64,000 bases of DNA from Mucilaginibacter dorajii (GCF_024808255.1 NZ_JANTYS010000008.1:62001-126000), one strand, 5' to 3'; shown: positions 50,280 through 60,794, counted from the stretch's first letter. A program made the numbers and translations. Notes: a model not told the origin generated them from the letters alone.

Positions 50280-50287
50280 AGGGGGAA
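50262..50287 (-). repeat. GGCT-type stem-loop ending the cyclotransferase
   Basis: agccccctaatcccctgaag followed by ggggaa. The TGA at the centre of the stem is the stop codon of the gene. Confidence 0.75.
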
Positions 50288-50326
50288 CTGATGTGCAGAT
50301 TTCAGATTCCAAATATGCAGATTTTA

Positions 50327-50370
50327 AAATAAGAATGGCCGGTTTCAAAAGAAACCGGCCATTCTTATTT
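50327..50370. terminator. Bidirectional terminator, perfect 20-bp stem
   Basis: The stem aaataagaatggccggtttc pairs with its exact complement around an aaaa loop, between convergent genes. Outer A/T tracts give U-runs in both directions. GGCT-type stem-loops lie on both sides. Confidence 0.9.
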
Positions 50371-50382
50371 ATGCTATTCAAA

Positions 50383-50410
50383 AAGCTCCCCCTTCAGGGG
50401 GCTGGGGGGC
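50383..50410 (+). repeat. GGCT-tailed stem-loop touching the pgi stop
   Basis: Stem ctccccc.ttca.gggggc with tail tggggggct; the TAA of pgi begins directly after it on the minus strand. Confidence 0.75.
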
Positions 50411-52165
<1,755 letters not shown>

Positions 52166-52210
52166 TTACACCTGAAAATTACGATAATATTAAAAAAAAT
52201 TGACAAATGT

Positions 52211-52243
52211 TTTGATATTTCAAATGATTATTTAATATCTTTG
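52211..52243 (+). promoter_or_regulatory. Full Bacteroidetes promoter (-33 and -7)
   Basis: TTTG at 52211-52214, then 21 bases, then TATCTTTG at 52236-52243. It matches the -33/-7 pattern of the phylum's main sigma factor. Transcription should start about 5 nt later, giving a leader of about 65 nt before the ATG at 52312. Confidence 0.65.
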
Positions 52244-52311
52244 TATTATTGATAGTCAAATGAGTGATTTATCATCAATTTGTAAATTTTAATTTTTAAC
52301 TATTTACTACA

Positions 52312-52749
52312 ATGTTTGGAAAACTGTTTTTGCTTGTAAAAAATAACGCCGGGACGGCAGTTATTAACAACCCACTGATTGCTGCAAAACACCATGAAGC
52401 AGTAATGATCGAAGCTTCAAGTTCTATAATCGAGGTTTTAAAAGGCCAGATGGAGAATGGTAAGTTGAAAGACTTAGTTAAATATTTTAAGTCGTCGGGT
52501 GTTTACAATCAATCATTGGTATCAAGCATGGTAAACAGGTTTGCCAACAGGCTTAACACATTTTATGATGTGGATGCTACTGCTGCGTTTGCTACCGCGA
52601 AATCGCTTATCCCACAGGTAATGGCCGAACTGGTTAAAGCTTCAAAGAGCGAAGAGATCAAAGAATTTAAGTTAATTAATATGCTTACCAAGCTTAACGG
52701 TAACCGTGCAGATTTGAGTTTGCTGGTTGACCGTGCTATGGTTGCTTAA
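52312..52749 (+). CDS. Conserved small cytoplasmic protein, unknown
   Basis: 145 residues, helical, no signal or membrane segment. Contains LLVKNNAGTAVINNPLIAAKHHEAVMIEASSSIIEVLKGQMENGKLKDLVKYF and later LINMLTKLNGNRADLSLLV. I recall similar uncharacterised proteins in Sphingobacteria but no function. It has the best-preserved promoter in the window and a strong terminator, so it is probably well expressed as a single gene. Confidence 0.8.
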   Translation: MFGKLFLLVKNNAGTAVINNPLIAAKHHEAVMIEASSSIIEVLKGQMENGKLKDLVKYFKSSGVYNQSLVSSMVNRFANRLNTFYDVDATAAFATAKSLIPQVMAELVKASKSEEIKEFKLINMLTKLNGNRADLSLLVDRAMVA

Positions 52750-52776
52750 TATAAGATACATTTTACCTATAAAACG

Positions 52777-52817
52777 GGCCTGCAGGTTGATAAAACAATT
52801 TGCAGGCCTTTTTTATT
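52777..52817 (+). terminator. Terminator after the conserved small protein
   Basis: Perfect ggcctgca/tgcaggcc stem with a loop of 16 and six T. Confidence 0.88.
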
Positions 52818-52838
52818 TATGCCGATAATACATTTGCC

Positions 52839-52846
52839 TATATTTG
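52839..52846 (+). promoter_or_regulatory. -7 box just before prfB
   Basis: TATATTTG ends 4 nt before the ATG, so the mRNA would be leaderless or nearly so. A second match, TACATTTG, lies at 52828-52835. Confidence 0.5.
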
Positions 52847-52850
52847 CCGC

Positions 52851-53943
52851 ATGACTAAAGAACAAGTTCAGGATTTAAGGGACAGAGCAGCGTCCCTGAG
52901 GAGGCATCTTTGACATTGATAAGAAGCTTGAGCTGCTAAAAGAAGAGCAGGAAATAACCATTGGTCCGCATTTTTGGGACCACCCTAAAGAAGCCGAAAA
53001 GGTACTGGCATCCATCAAAGTAAAAAAAGTATGGACAGATGAGTTTCAAAAACTGATGGCCATTATTGAGGATACCGGTGTGTTATTTGAATTTTACCAG
53101 GCCGGCGACGCCACCGAGGCCGAAATGCTGGAGCAATATAACCTTACTATAAAGGCTGTAGAAGAGCTTGAGTTTAAAAACATGCTCTCGGCCGAAGAAG
53201 ACCAGTTTCATGCCGTGCTGCAGATCACAGCCGGCGCAGGCGGCACCGAAAGCTGCGATTGGGCAGGCATGCTCATGCGTATGTACATTATGTGGGGCGA
53301 AAAGAACGGCTATAAAGTTACCGAGCAGGATTACCAGCCGGGTGACGTGGCCGGTGTAAAAACCGTAACCCTGCAACTGGAAGGTGATTTTGCCTACGGC
53401 TATTTAAAAGGCGAAAATGGTGTACACCGCCTGGTGCGTGTATCGCCGTTTGATGCCAACGCCAAACGCCATACTTCGTTTGCATCGGTATATGTTTATC
53501 CCTTGGTTGATGATACCATCGAGATTGATATTAATCCTGCCGATATCGAGTTTGAAACCTTCCGCTCTGGCGGTGCAGGCGGCCAAAACGTGAACAAGGT
53601 AGAAACCGCGGTACGTTTATACCACAAACCATCGGGCATCGTTATTAAAAACCAGGAGTCGCGTTCGCAGTTACAGAATAAGGATAACGCTATCCGCTTA
53701 CTGAAATCGCAGCTATATGAGGCCGAGATGCGCAAACGATTGGAAATTACCAATACCATTGAAGGCAACAAAAAGAAAATAGAGTGGGGCTCACAGATCC
53801 GCAACTATGTACTGCATCCATATAAACTGGTGAAAGATTTACGTACCGATCATGAAACCTCAAATGCCGCAGCCGTGCTTGATGGTGAGCTTAACGAGTT
53901 CCTGAAGGCTTACCTGATGGAATTTGGTGGGCCTAAAAGTTAA
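52851..53943 (+). CDS. prfB: Peptide chain release factor 2, programmed +1 frameshift
   Basis: RF2 recognises UGA and UAA. Translation starts at ATG 52851, reads 20 codons to CTT (52908-52910), meets TGA at 52911 and must shift +1 to GAC at 52912 to continue to 53943, giving 363 residues. The visible main frame from 53056 is only the second part. Family marks: [17 protein letters not shown] (SPF tripeptide reading the stop codon) and [20 protein letters not shown] (GGQ for peptide release). The frameshift is autoregulatory: low RF2 favours the shift. Confidence 0.96.
52899..52914 (+). promoter_or_regulatory. prfB frameshift site
   Basis: aggagg (52899-52904), an internal Shine-Dalgarno-like stimulator, spacer cat, then slippery ctt tga c. 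This is the known RF2 recoding arrangement. Confidence 0.93.
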
Positions 53944-53970
53944 AGAATAAGGCAATAATAATGATATTGT

Positions 53971-54006
53971 TATAGCGATGGGTATTAACCCATCGCTATT
54001 TTTTTG
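53971..54006 (+). terminator. prfB terminator
   Basis: Stem atagcgatggg/cccatcgctat with a 6-base loop and a run of eight T. Confidence 0.9.
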
Positions 54007-54123
54007 CCAGATACCGCCAAATTCTAAATCCCCATTACCAAATACTCAATGTACGTTGTTCGGCACCGGCTGTAAATACATTTTTGTGATGTGATAATTA
54101 AATCATAAACTTAAACACACATC

Positions 54124-55809
54124 ATGAAAAAAGGAATTTTAGTATTAATTGGGTGGTTAACGCTCGGTATGGGTAACGTTTTTAAAGCACAGGCACAGCA
54201 GGGTGATGAACCACCTTTTGGGCATGTTGTACAGGGAGATAATATTGGTTTTTTAGATGATCAGCTTTGGTTCGGACAAAAAGAAATTCAAAAATATAAA
54301 GACAACCGCTTTGCCAAAAAAACACTTTTTCTGGCTGTAAAACTTAACCCCAACCTTAAGTACTTTTTTGGTAACCGGGTATATTCTATTTCGAAACAAT
54401 ACCAAAGCTACATTATTGCCGATAGTACAGATGCCGAATTAATGGCCCTGGGTATTACTAAAGAAAATGTAAACGACTACCGTTATCATGTTGTTGAAAA
54501 CGATAGCGTAGAGGTTGTGCCATGGACCAAACCCCGGCTTGAAAAAAAATATGGTGCCAAATATCCTTATGGTTTTATGGGTAAGTTTAACAGGCCCGGT
54601 AAACAACTCCTGGTGGAGGTTGTAAATATTCACGATTATAATATAAGAGATGGGGTAATATTTGACTGGCGGGTGAATTTTAAACCCCAGGTGGGCGGAA
54701 TATTCATTGGAGTAAAAAAGACCGGCGAACGTATTGATATTACCAACTCAAAAGCGGGAAAAGGTTATGTAAAAAAGTTTGATCCTAAAACAGGGATGCC
54801 CCTGGATTTGAAATTTTTTGCAGATAGTTTATATGGTTTCGACGTTACTTTTATGCACCACGAAACCTATGCTTATGCTGCTTACCTGGTTAAGGAAATA
54901 GGCGGCAAAAAGGATACTACATTAATAAATGACAAAATACTTGATAATTATATAACGGTTACGCCGGATATGTTTAAAAGCCCCGGCAGGTACAAGGTTA
55001 TTATTTGGAGTTTTGGCAAACGCGGAGGGGATAGCCAGTCAATAAAAATACCCTTTGAAGTTTTAACTCCGCCCGATAAAAAGGCAGCCATTACCATCAA
55101 ACAAGCCTTGCCTTACATCATAGCAACACTCACGGGTGTTGTTTTGCTGTTTGGAGGGTATTACAGGCGTAACCAGGTAAAACTATTACGTGCAGCACAG
55201 GAAAAGCAAACCGCGGGCTTAAAACTGCAGTCAATAAGAGCACAACTTAACCCGCACTTTATGTTCAATGCCTTAACATCTATCCAAAACCTGGTAAACA
55301 AAAATGATATCGCGGGTGCCAATCATTATTTATCCAAATTTGCTGAACTAACCCGGCAGGTACTGGATACCGGTAACGAGGAGTTGCTAAGCCTGGAGCA
55401 GGAGATAAACATTTTAGATGATTACCTGCAAATGGAGCAGCTACGCTTTGGCTTTGAATTTAAAATAACTGTTGATAGCACCATAAATAGCGCGAATGCC
55501 GAAATTCCGGCCATGTTGTTGCAGCCCTTTGCCGAAAATGCTGTTAAACACGGTGTGGCCATATTGAAAGAAAATGGTAAAATTGATATTGCTATTACCC
55601 GACAGGAAAAAGACCTGTTATTCTGCATTACCGATAACGGTAAATGGATAGATAAAAGTAACGATGAGGTAGTGAGTGGGTACGGTTTAAAATTGAGTGA
55701 AGAGCGTATCGCTTTATTGAACCAGCTGTACAAAGGGCAGCCGGTAACCTTAACTATAACTAAACAGCCTGTTACTGTGGTTTGCATTCGTTTATCAAAC
55801 TGGATTTAA
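54124..55809 (+). CDS. LytS/YehU-type sensor histidine kinase
   Basis: 561 residues. Signal peptide, an extended periplasmic region (about 25-320, no named domain recognised), one helix (about 330-348), then a His_kinase (PF06580-type) core with the acceptor His near 377 in IRAQLNPHFMFNALTSIQNLV and an ATPase domain (MLLQPFAENAVKHGVAIL, ITDNGKW, GYGLKLSEERIALLNQLY). The Bergerat box is shortened. It pairs with the LytTR regulator 6 nt downstream. Signal unknown. Confidence 0.9.
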   Translation: MKKGILVLIGWLTLGMGNVFKAQAQQGDEPPFGHVVQGDNIGFLDDQLWFGQKEIQKYKDNRFAKKTLFLAVKLNPNLKYFFGNRVYSISKQYQSYIIADSTDAELMALGITKENVNDYRYHVVENDSVEVVPWTKPRLEKKYGAKYPYGFMGKFNRPGKQLLVEVVNIHDYNIRDGVIFDWRVNFKPQVGGIFIGVKKTGERIDITNSKAGKGYVKKFDPKTGMPLDLKFFADSLYGFDVTFMHHETYAYAAYLVKEIGGKKDTTLINDKILDNYITVTPDMFKSPGRYKVIIWSFGKRGGDSQSIKIPFEVLTPPDKKAAITIKQALPYIIATLTGVVLLFGGYYRRNQVKLLRAAQEKQTAGLKLQSIRAQLNPHFMFNALTSIQNLVNKNDIAGANHYLSKFAELTRQVLDTGNEELLSLEQEINILDDYLQMEQLRFGFEFKITVDSTINSANAEIPAMLLQPFAENAVKHGVAILKENGKIDIAITRQEKDLLFCITDNGKWIDKSNDEVVSGYGLKLSEERIALLNQLYKGQPVTLTITKQPVTVVCIRLSNWI

Positions 55810-55815
55810 TTTTAT

Positions 55816-56577
55816 ATGCCGATGATTAAAAGCATTATTGTTGACGATGAGCTGAATAATATTGAAAACCTGCAGAATATTATCAAAGTTAACTGTCCAG
55901 ATGTTATGGTTGTAGCAACGGCGTCGAACGCGGCGGATGCTGTAATTGCTATAAACACGCATAAGCCCGATTTGGTGTTTTTAGATATCCAGATGCCGGG
56001 TCAATCGGGCTTTGAAGTGTTGAAGGCCTTTGACAAAGTTGATTTTGAGGTGATATTTATCACCGCTTATGATAAATACGGCATACAGGCCATCAAGTTT
56101 TCGGCCTTAGATTATTTATTGAAACCGATAGATATTGCTGAGTTTAAACTGGCCATTGAAAAGGGAAAGCAAAAGATAGGTAGTCGTAAACAAAATTATA
56201 ATATCGAAAACCTGCTGGCTTATATCAAATCCGGTCAAAATGAAATACCCAAAATAGCGTTACCTACTCTTACCGAAATAATGTATGTGAAGGTTAGCGA
56301 TGTTGTGCGTTGCGAAGCCAGCAACAACTACACGCTTTTTTACCTGCAAAACAAGGAGCAGGTATTAGTTTGTAAAACGCTTAAAGAATTTGCGGATTTG
56401 TTAAAGCCTCACCAGTTTGTCCGCACCCATCAATCGCACCTGGTTAACCAGGCTTTTATAAAAAGCTATTTAAAAGAGGATGGGGGCACGCTGCTGCTCA
56501 ATGATCAAACTAAAATACCTATTTCGCGCCAAAACAGGGATATGGTAAAAGAAACGCTCAATAAAAGTTTAGGGTAA
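55816..56577 (+). CDS. LytTR-family response regulator
   Basis: 253 residues. Receiver with IIVDDELNN and phospho-acceptor Asp57 in LVFLDIQMPGQSG, Lys in YLLKPID. The LytTR DNA-binding domain follows from about residue 150 (MYVKVSDVVRCEASNNYTLFYL, RTHQSHLVNQAFIKSY, IPISRQNRDMVKE). It is the partner of the preceding kinase. Start ATG 55816 (MPMIKS); Met3 is also possible. Confidence 0.93.
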   Translation: MPMIKSIIVDDELNNIENLQNIIKVNCPDVMVVATASNAADAVIAINTHKPDLVFLDIQMPGQSGFEVLKAFDKVDFEVIFITAYDKYGIQAIKFSALDYLLKPIDIAEFKLAIEKGKQKIGSRKQNYNIENLLAYIKSGQNEIPKIALPTLTEIMYVKVSDVVRCEASNNYTLFYLQNKEQVLVCKTLKEFADLLKPHQFVRTHQSHLVNQAFIKSYLKEDGGTLLLNDQTKIPISRQNRDMVKETLNKSLG

Positions 56578-56591
56578 AAATAGGTTAGGGC

Positions 56592-56617
56592 GAAGTATTA
56601 CTTAATACTTCCTTTTA
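56592..56617 (+). terminator. Probable terminator after the LytTR gene
   Basis: gaagtatt/aatacttc stem with a 4-base loop followed by cttttat; a weak U-run. Confidence 0.5.
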
Positions 56618-56744
56618 TAACGCAGATATTGAACTTAACAAGATTTAACATTCTTCGTTCGATAGATCTGACACCATTCTTTTAACTTTATAGTATTAAT
56701 TTAATTTGAATAGATAGAGATTTATCGTTTCAGTTGACAATAAA

Positions 56745-57467
56745 ATGATTAATAAAAAGCTTATTATTTTATTCTTGATTGGTGTTGTAAGGCTGAGTCC
56801 GTTATTTGCTCAAAATATCCAAATCCAAAAGGGAATATTGTTTAAGAACGGGACTAATTTGAGGATTGGAAGCGTTATCGTTTTGAATAAAAGAACTTCG
56901 ACACAGGTACGTTCGAATATTTATGGCGTTTTTAGTATTTCTTCGAAAGCTGGTGATACATTGCAGTTCAAAAGTGATAATTATCAGACGACTGAATTTA
57001 TAGTTCAAGATTTTACAGACAAAGTTGTATTTATGACTCCAATAATTCAACTCAACGAAGTTGTAATTAAGGAAAATTCATTGAAAAGCGATATTAAAGA
57101 AGTACAAAGAGGTTATAGAGAAAAAAGTGTATTTTATACCGGCACGCCACATTACTATTATCTTTTTTTAAAGCCGATGACCTTTATTTACGAAAATTTT
57201 AAAAGTGAAGTTATTGATGCGCGCCGGTTTAATAGATATGCACGTAAAGAATTAGCCGCAAGCAAAGTTTCCGCGCGATTTAATGATGAAAGTATAAAAA
57301 AAGTTATTCCTATACCGGATAATCAGCTTGAAAGCTTTGAATTAGAATATATGCCAACGCTGAAACAAATTGACACAATGAATGATTATGATCTTGTCAT
57401 CTACATAAAAATTTCATACGAAGATTTTAAAAAGAATAAAATTCCCAATACTTTTAATCTTTATTAA
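56745..57467 (+). CDS. Exported protein with carboxypeptidase-regulatory-like domain
   Basis: 240 residues. Signal peptide (LIILFLIGVVRLSPLFAQ), then a beta-sandwich like the CarboxypepD_reg fold found at the start of TonB-dependent receptors: IGSVIVLNKRTSTQVRSNIYGVFSISSKAGDTLQFKSDNYQ, IIQLNEVVI. No receptor barrel follows; the rest is polar with many Lys. It is more AT-rich than its neighbours and borders an IS110 remnant, which hints at acquisition. Function unknown. Confidence 0.75.
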   Translation: MINKKLIILFLIGVVRLSPLFAQNIQIQKGILFKNGTNLRIGSVIVLNKRTSTQVRSNIYGVFSISSKAGDTLQFKSDNYQTTEFIVQDFTDKVVFMTPIIQLNEVVIKENSLKSDIKEVQRGYREKSVFYTGTPHYYYLFLKPMTFIYENFKSEVIDARRFNRYARKELAASKVSARFNDESIKKVIPIPDNQLESFELEYMPTLKQIDTMNDYDLVIYIKISYEDFKKNKIPNTFNLY

Positions 57468-57481
57468 TTCCGAATAAAAGT

Positions 57482-57772
57482 CTAATAAATTATATGGATG
57501 GCTTTATTGTTTGTTGTAAATCCTACCCAGTGGCAATTCTTTAAGATAAATAAGCTCATCCTACAAATACCTGTGTTTTCCATCGGGCAATTCTGTAACC
57601 AATCCCCGATCTGTTTGAGCGGGCAGGTGTAAGTGCCAAATTCATTAAACTCCTGATGCTGCCATCTTTTCCCCGAGATAAAGCCGGGGATCTTATCTTT
57701 GTGCATATCAAGGCCACAGGCTTTATTTAAATGAGGTATAATGTTTACATCTTCAATTACTTGCTGTTTCAT
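57482..57772 (-). pseudogene. Truncated IS110-family transposase remnant
   Basis: 97 residues. CGLDMHKDKIPGFI, the opening of the DEDD catalytic domain in IS110 transposases (with the first Asp), FNEFGTYTCPLKQIGDWLQNC, and MENTGI, which resembles the conserved AMESTG block. The Val-Ala part before MENTG is missing and the frame ends soon after in unrelated residues. Roughly two thirds of the gene is gone, so it is inactive. No inverted or direct repeat marks the borders. Confidence 0.7.
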
Positions 57773-57879
57773 AAATAACCTCTTTTGATTATCTATGAAA
57801 TACATTTTTGTGAGTACGGATGTTTTTCAATCATAATACTTATGATAAAAAAGCTATAATTGTGCATACCTAATAAATT

Positions 57880-58794
57880 ATGAAAATCATTTTATCAGCC
57901 TTTATTTTGACCATTGTAGCAACCATAGCTTACGGGCAGGAAAAATCGATGCCTTTATATCCTAAAGGGATCCCAAACTCAAAGCCAACTCCGGCGACCT
58001 ATGTTGAAAAAACAGATAAAAGCAACTGGATTACCGGTGTAAGCGTGCCAACGCTTACCGCTTATTTGCCTGAGAAAGGCAAGGCCAACGGTGCAGCTAT
58101 AGTGGTTTGCCCTGGTGGCGGTTATGCTGGTTTAGCCAATGCTCATGAGGGTATGGCCATTTGCCAGGAGTTTAATAAAATAGGTGTTACCGCATTTTTG
58201 TTAAAATACAGGTTGCCAAGCGATGAAATTATGGTGGATAGATCTATCGGTCCGCTACAGGACGCGCAAATGGCTATTTTGACCGTGCGTAAAAACGCCA
58301 AAGAATGGGGTGTTGATCCGGCAAGGATCGGCATTATAGGCTTTTCGGCAGGTGGCCATTTGGCTTCTACCGAGGGGACGCATTTTGATAAGCCGGTTAT
58401 CGAAAATAAAGAGAATATCAGTCTTAGACCCGATTTTATGATCCTGTTATACCCGGTGATCAGCTTTGGCGATCAGGCTCACGTAGGGTCGCGCGAAAAC
58501 CTGGTAGGCAAAACACCATCTGCAGCGCAGGTTGCCCAGTACTCAAACGAAAACCAGATTACTGCCAACACCCCGCCCACATTTTTGGTGCATGCCGAAG
58601 ATGATAACGTGGTGCCTGTACAAAATAGCCTGATGTTTTATGACGGCCTACTGAAAAACAAAGTAAAAGCCGAAATGCACCTTTTCCAGGAAGGGGGCCA
58701 TGGGTTCGGGCTTAACAACTCAAAAAACAAAGGCAAGTGGTTTGATTGGGCCACCAACTGGCTGGATGAGAATGGCTTTTTAAAGGCGAAGTAA
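57880..58794 (+). CDS. Exported alpha/beta hydrolase, acetyl-xylan-esterase-like
   Basis: 304 residues with a signal peptide (SAFILTIVATIAYGQ). CPGGGYAGLANAHEG (oxyanion hole), nucleophile GFSAGGHLAST, Asp in AEDDNVVPVQNS and His in GGHGFGL make a complete triad of the BD-FAE / esterase-lipase group. Family members often remove acetyl or feruloyl groups from plant polysaccharides; the substrate here is inferred only from family. It is followed 1 nt later by a TPR-like gene. Confidence 0.88.
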   Translation: MKIILSAFILTIVATIAYGQEKSMPLYPKGIPNSKPTPATYVEKTDKSNWITGVSVPTLTAYLPEKGKANGAAIVVCPGGGYAGLANAHEGMAICQEFNKIGVTAFLLKYRLPSDEIMVDRSIGPLQDAQMAILTVRKNAKEWGVDPARIGIIGFSAGGHLASTEGTHFDKPVIENKENISLRPDFMILLYPVISFGDQAHVGSRENLVGKTPSAAQVAQYSNENQITANTPPTFLVHAEDDNVVPVQNSLMFYDGLLKNKVKAEMHLFQEGGHGFGLNNSKNKGKWFDWATNWLDENGFLKAK

Positions 58795-58795
58795 A

Positions 58796-59218
58796 ATGGA
58801 CTTCGATCCCGACAATGAAGTTGTGAAGCTATGCGCCCAAGGTATGATGACAGAGGGCGAGGGGAAGCTTGACGAGGCTCATGAGCTGTTTATGCAAGCC
58901 TGGGGAATTGCCAGCAATGATTTCGAACACTTTACTGCTGCACATTATGTGGCGCGCAATCAGCAACAACTTCAGGATAAATTGCATTGGAATGTGGTAT
59001 CGTTGCAGTATGCCTTAAAAATTGACGACGAGGTGATAGCTTCTTACTTCCCATCATTATATCTCAACTTTGGTAAATCATACGAAGATTTAGGTGAGAA
59101 TGAACTTGCTCTTAAAAATTACATATATGCAAAGGAAGCCTCACATTATCTTGCTGTTGATGGTTATGGCAATATGATAAACGCAGGTATAGAAGCAGGA
59201 ATAAAAAGGAATAGTTGA
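58796..59218 (+). CDS. TPR-like small protein
   Basis: 140 residues, helical. GKLDEAHELFMQAWGIASNDFEHFTAAHYVAR and YFPSLYLNFGKSYEDLGENELALKNYIYAKEA have the spacing of tetratricopeptide repeats. I recall database entries calling relatives rRNA adenine methyltransferase, but no methyltransferase motif is visible here, so that name is not supported. It starts right after the esterase and is probably co-transcribed. Confidence 0.75.
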   Translation: MDFDPDNEVVKLCAQGMMTEGEGKLDEAHELFMQAWGIASNDFEHFTAAHYVARNQQQLQDKLHWNVVSLQYALKIDDEVIASYFPSLYLNFGKSYEDLGENELALKNYIYAKEASHYLAVDGYGNMINAGIEAGIKRNS

Positions 59219-59251
59219 TTGTTTGGAAATTGTCGTCCTTCGGTTTGAGCG

Positions 59252-60109
59252 TTATTCCAATATCCTCAACAATTCATTCAACTCCGCCACCTTTTCTGCC
59301 GACCCTAAGTTTTCATAGGCGCTAATGAGGTTACGGATTACGCGTTTAATGATATCTGTATTGGAGCAGGGTTCATAAAACTGTTTATCAAACTTAAGGT
59401 TAAGCTGTTTTAAAAAAATATCTACATCCCGGCGGCCAAAAATGATACCCCTGTTAAAAGCATTGATGTAAAAAAGTACGCCTCCTTCAAAGTCGTTTTG
59501 AAGGCTTTCGTCAACATAGGCCAGTATAAAATACTTCGGAAGGTTTACGCCATATACCGGAATATCAAGCTTTTGGGCAATGATGGAATATATAATAGCC
59601 AATGAAATTTGGTTACCCTTTTTTGTTTCCAGTACCTGGCTCAAAAAGCTGTTCTGCGGATCAAGATGGTTTGAGGTATTGCCCCTGAAACCGTAGATAT
59701 GGTAAAATACGTGGTTGATCTCTTTAATCTGCTCCTTGGGACTACCCTGGTTCATCATCTGGATCCAGATATCCCGTTTAATGGCCTCAATCTGGTTAAT
59801 CACTTTTTGCTCGTCAAGATCCGGGTATTGATAACGGTTAATGATCAGGATACCCTGTAGCAGGTCGAACGACCCGCTCTGAACCCATAACTTAAGGTCG
59901 TCCTTTAAAGCACCGAATTGAATTTCATGTACCAGGTTGGCAATACGTTCTTGTTGTATGGCATCAAAAGCCTGTTCAAAAGCATTTTCAAGATAAGTGA
60001 TAACTTCAATGCCGTAGCCCAACAGTTTATCGTGAACGTGTTCATAGATGCCGGCATCGGGGTCGTCAAGCAAGCGGATCAAAGAGTTTACTTCTGTTGG
60101 ATTTATCAT
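59252..60109 (-). CDS. Transglutaminase-like (SirB1-type) protein
   Basis: 285 residues from the ATG at 60109 (MINPTEVNSLIRLL). The upstream extension overlaps the divergent gene and is not preferred. Blocks INHVFYHIYGFRGNTSNHLDPQNSFLSQVLETKKGNQISLAIIYSIIAQKLDIPVYGVNLPKYFILAYV fit the SirB1 / transglutaminase-like-2 fold. The usual Cys before SLAIIY is Gln here (GNQISL), so cysteine catalysis is doubtful. Function unknown. Confidence 0.8.
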   Translation of the reverse strand: MINPTEVNSLIRLLDDPDAGIYEHVHDKLLGYGIEVITYLENAFEQAFDAIQQERIANLVHEIQFGALKDDLKLWVQSGSFDLLQGILIINRYQYPDLDEQKVINQIEAIKRDIWIQMMNQGSPKEQIKEINHVFYHIYGFRGNTSNHLDPQNSFLSQVLETKKGNQISLAIIYSIIAQKLDIPVYGVNLPKYFILAYVDESLQNDFEGGVLFYINAFNRGIIFGRRDVDIFLKQLNLKFDKQFYEPCSNTDIIKRVIRNLISAYENLGSAEKVAELNELLRILE

Positions 60110-60139
60110 ACGCTGTAATGCTAAAATACTAAACTTTTT

Positions 60140-60147
60140 TACTTTTG
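60140..60147 (+). promoter_or_regulatory. -7 box before the methyltransferase-like gene
   Basis: TACTTTTG ends 5 nt before the ATG at 60153, in a 43-nt divergent gap. Confidence 0.5.
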
Positions 60148-60152
60148 TGGCG

Positions 60153-60758
60153 ATGGCAAGTTTCACATTTGTGCAAGATTATTTGCGGCACCGCCTTACA
60201 GCGAATAACCGGCACGGGATCCACTCTCCGTTTGTTTACCAACTGATAGATACCGTAATTTATAATTACCACAACCAAAAAGCGTACCATGAGATAGCAA
60301 TTGAGCTTAGCGGGCAGAACATAGCTACGGAAAGAAAATTGCCGGTTAAAGTATTAAAACTCATTTACCGGTTAACAAAACATTTTAACCCATCATCAAT
60401 TGTTGAAGTAGGAGAGGGGGGGAGAACATCGCATTATTTGCAAAAAGCAGTACCCCTGGCAAAAATAGATAACGTTAATGATGCGGAGTTAAAAGGCGGA
60501 TTAACTACCTGCGCAGACATGGTTATTTTCAATAATGATGTTTTAAACCTGCAAGTGTTTGAAACATTGCTTACTGCAGTTTATCCGGATACCATAATGA
60601 TATTTACCGGCGTTCATAACAATACAGATGCCAAACGGGTTTGGGACCAGGTTAAGGCGCATCCGCGGGTTACGTTAACTATCGATCTTTTTTGGATAGG
60701 GCTGGTATTTTTTAAATTGGGCAGGGCCGAAAAAGAGCATTTTAAAATAAAGTACTGA
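60153..60758 (+). CDS. Methyltransferase-like protein, Bacteroidetes type
   Basis: 201 residues from the ATG at 60153. The opening FVQDYLRHRLTANNRHGIHSPFVYQLID is typical of a Bacteroidetes group of SAM-dependent methyltransferase-like proteins. The SAM loop is weak (SSIVEVGEGGRTSHYLQKA, canonical ExGxxxG), and the protein is shorter than usual, so activity is uncertain. It lies head-to-head with the SirB1-like gene. Confidence 0.7.
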   Translation: MASFTFVQDYLRHRLTANNRHGIHSPFVYQLIDTVIYNYHNQKAYHEIAIELSGQNIATERKLPVKVLKLIYRLTKHFNPSSIVEVGEGGRTSHYLQKAVPLAKIDNVNDAELKGGLTTCADMVIFNNDVLNLQVFETLLTAVYPDTIMIFTGVHNNTDAKRVWDQVKAHPRVTLTIDLFWIGLVFFKLGRAEKEHFKIKY

Positions 60759-60794
60759 AGTTTAGCAATAGTATAACTTAATTAGGAAAAGATC

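Noticed and set aside
52899..52914. Apparent frameshift mutation making prfB a pseudogene
   Set aside because: The aggagg, ctt, tga, c arrangement is the known programmed frameshift of RF2 genes.
57806..57879. Intact IS110 element around the remnant
   Set aside because: The transposase is cut after about a third of its length, and neighbouring sequence belongs to other genes.
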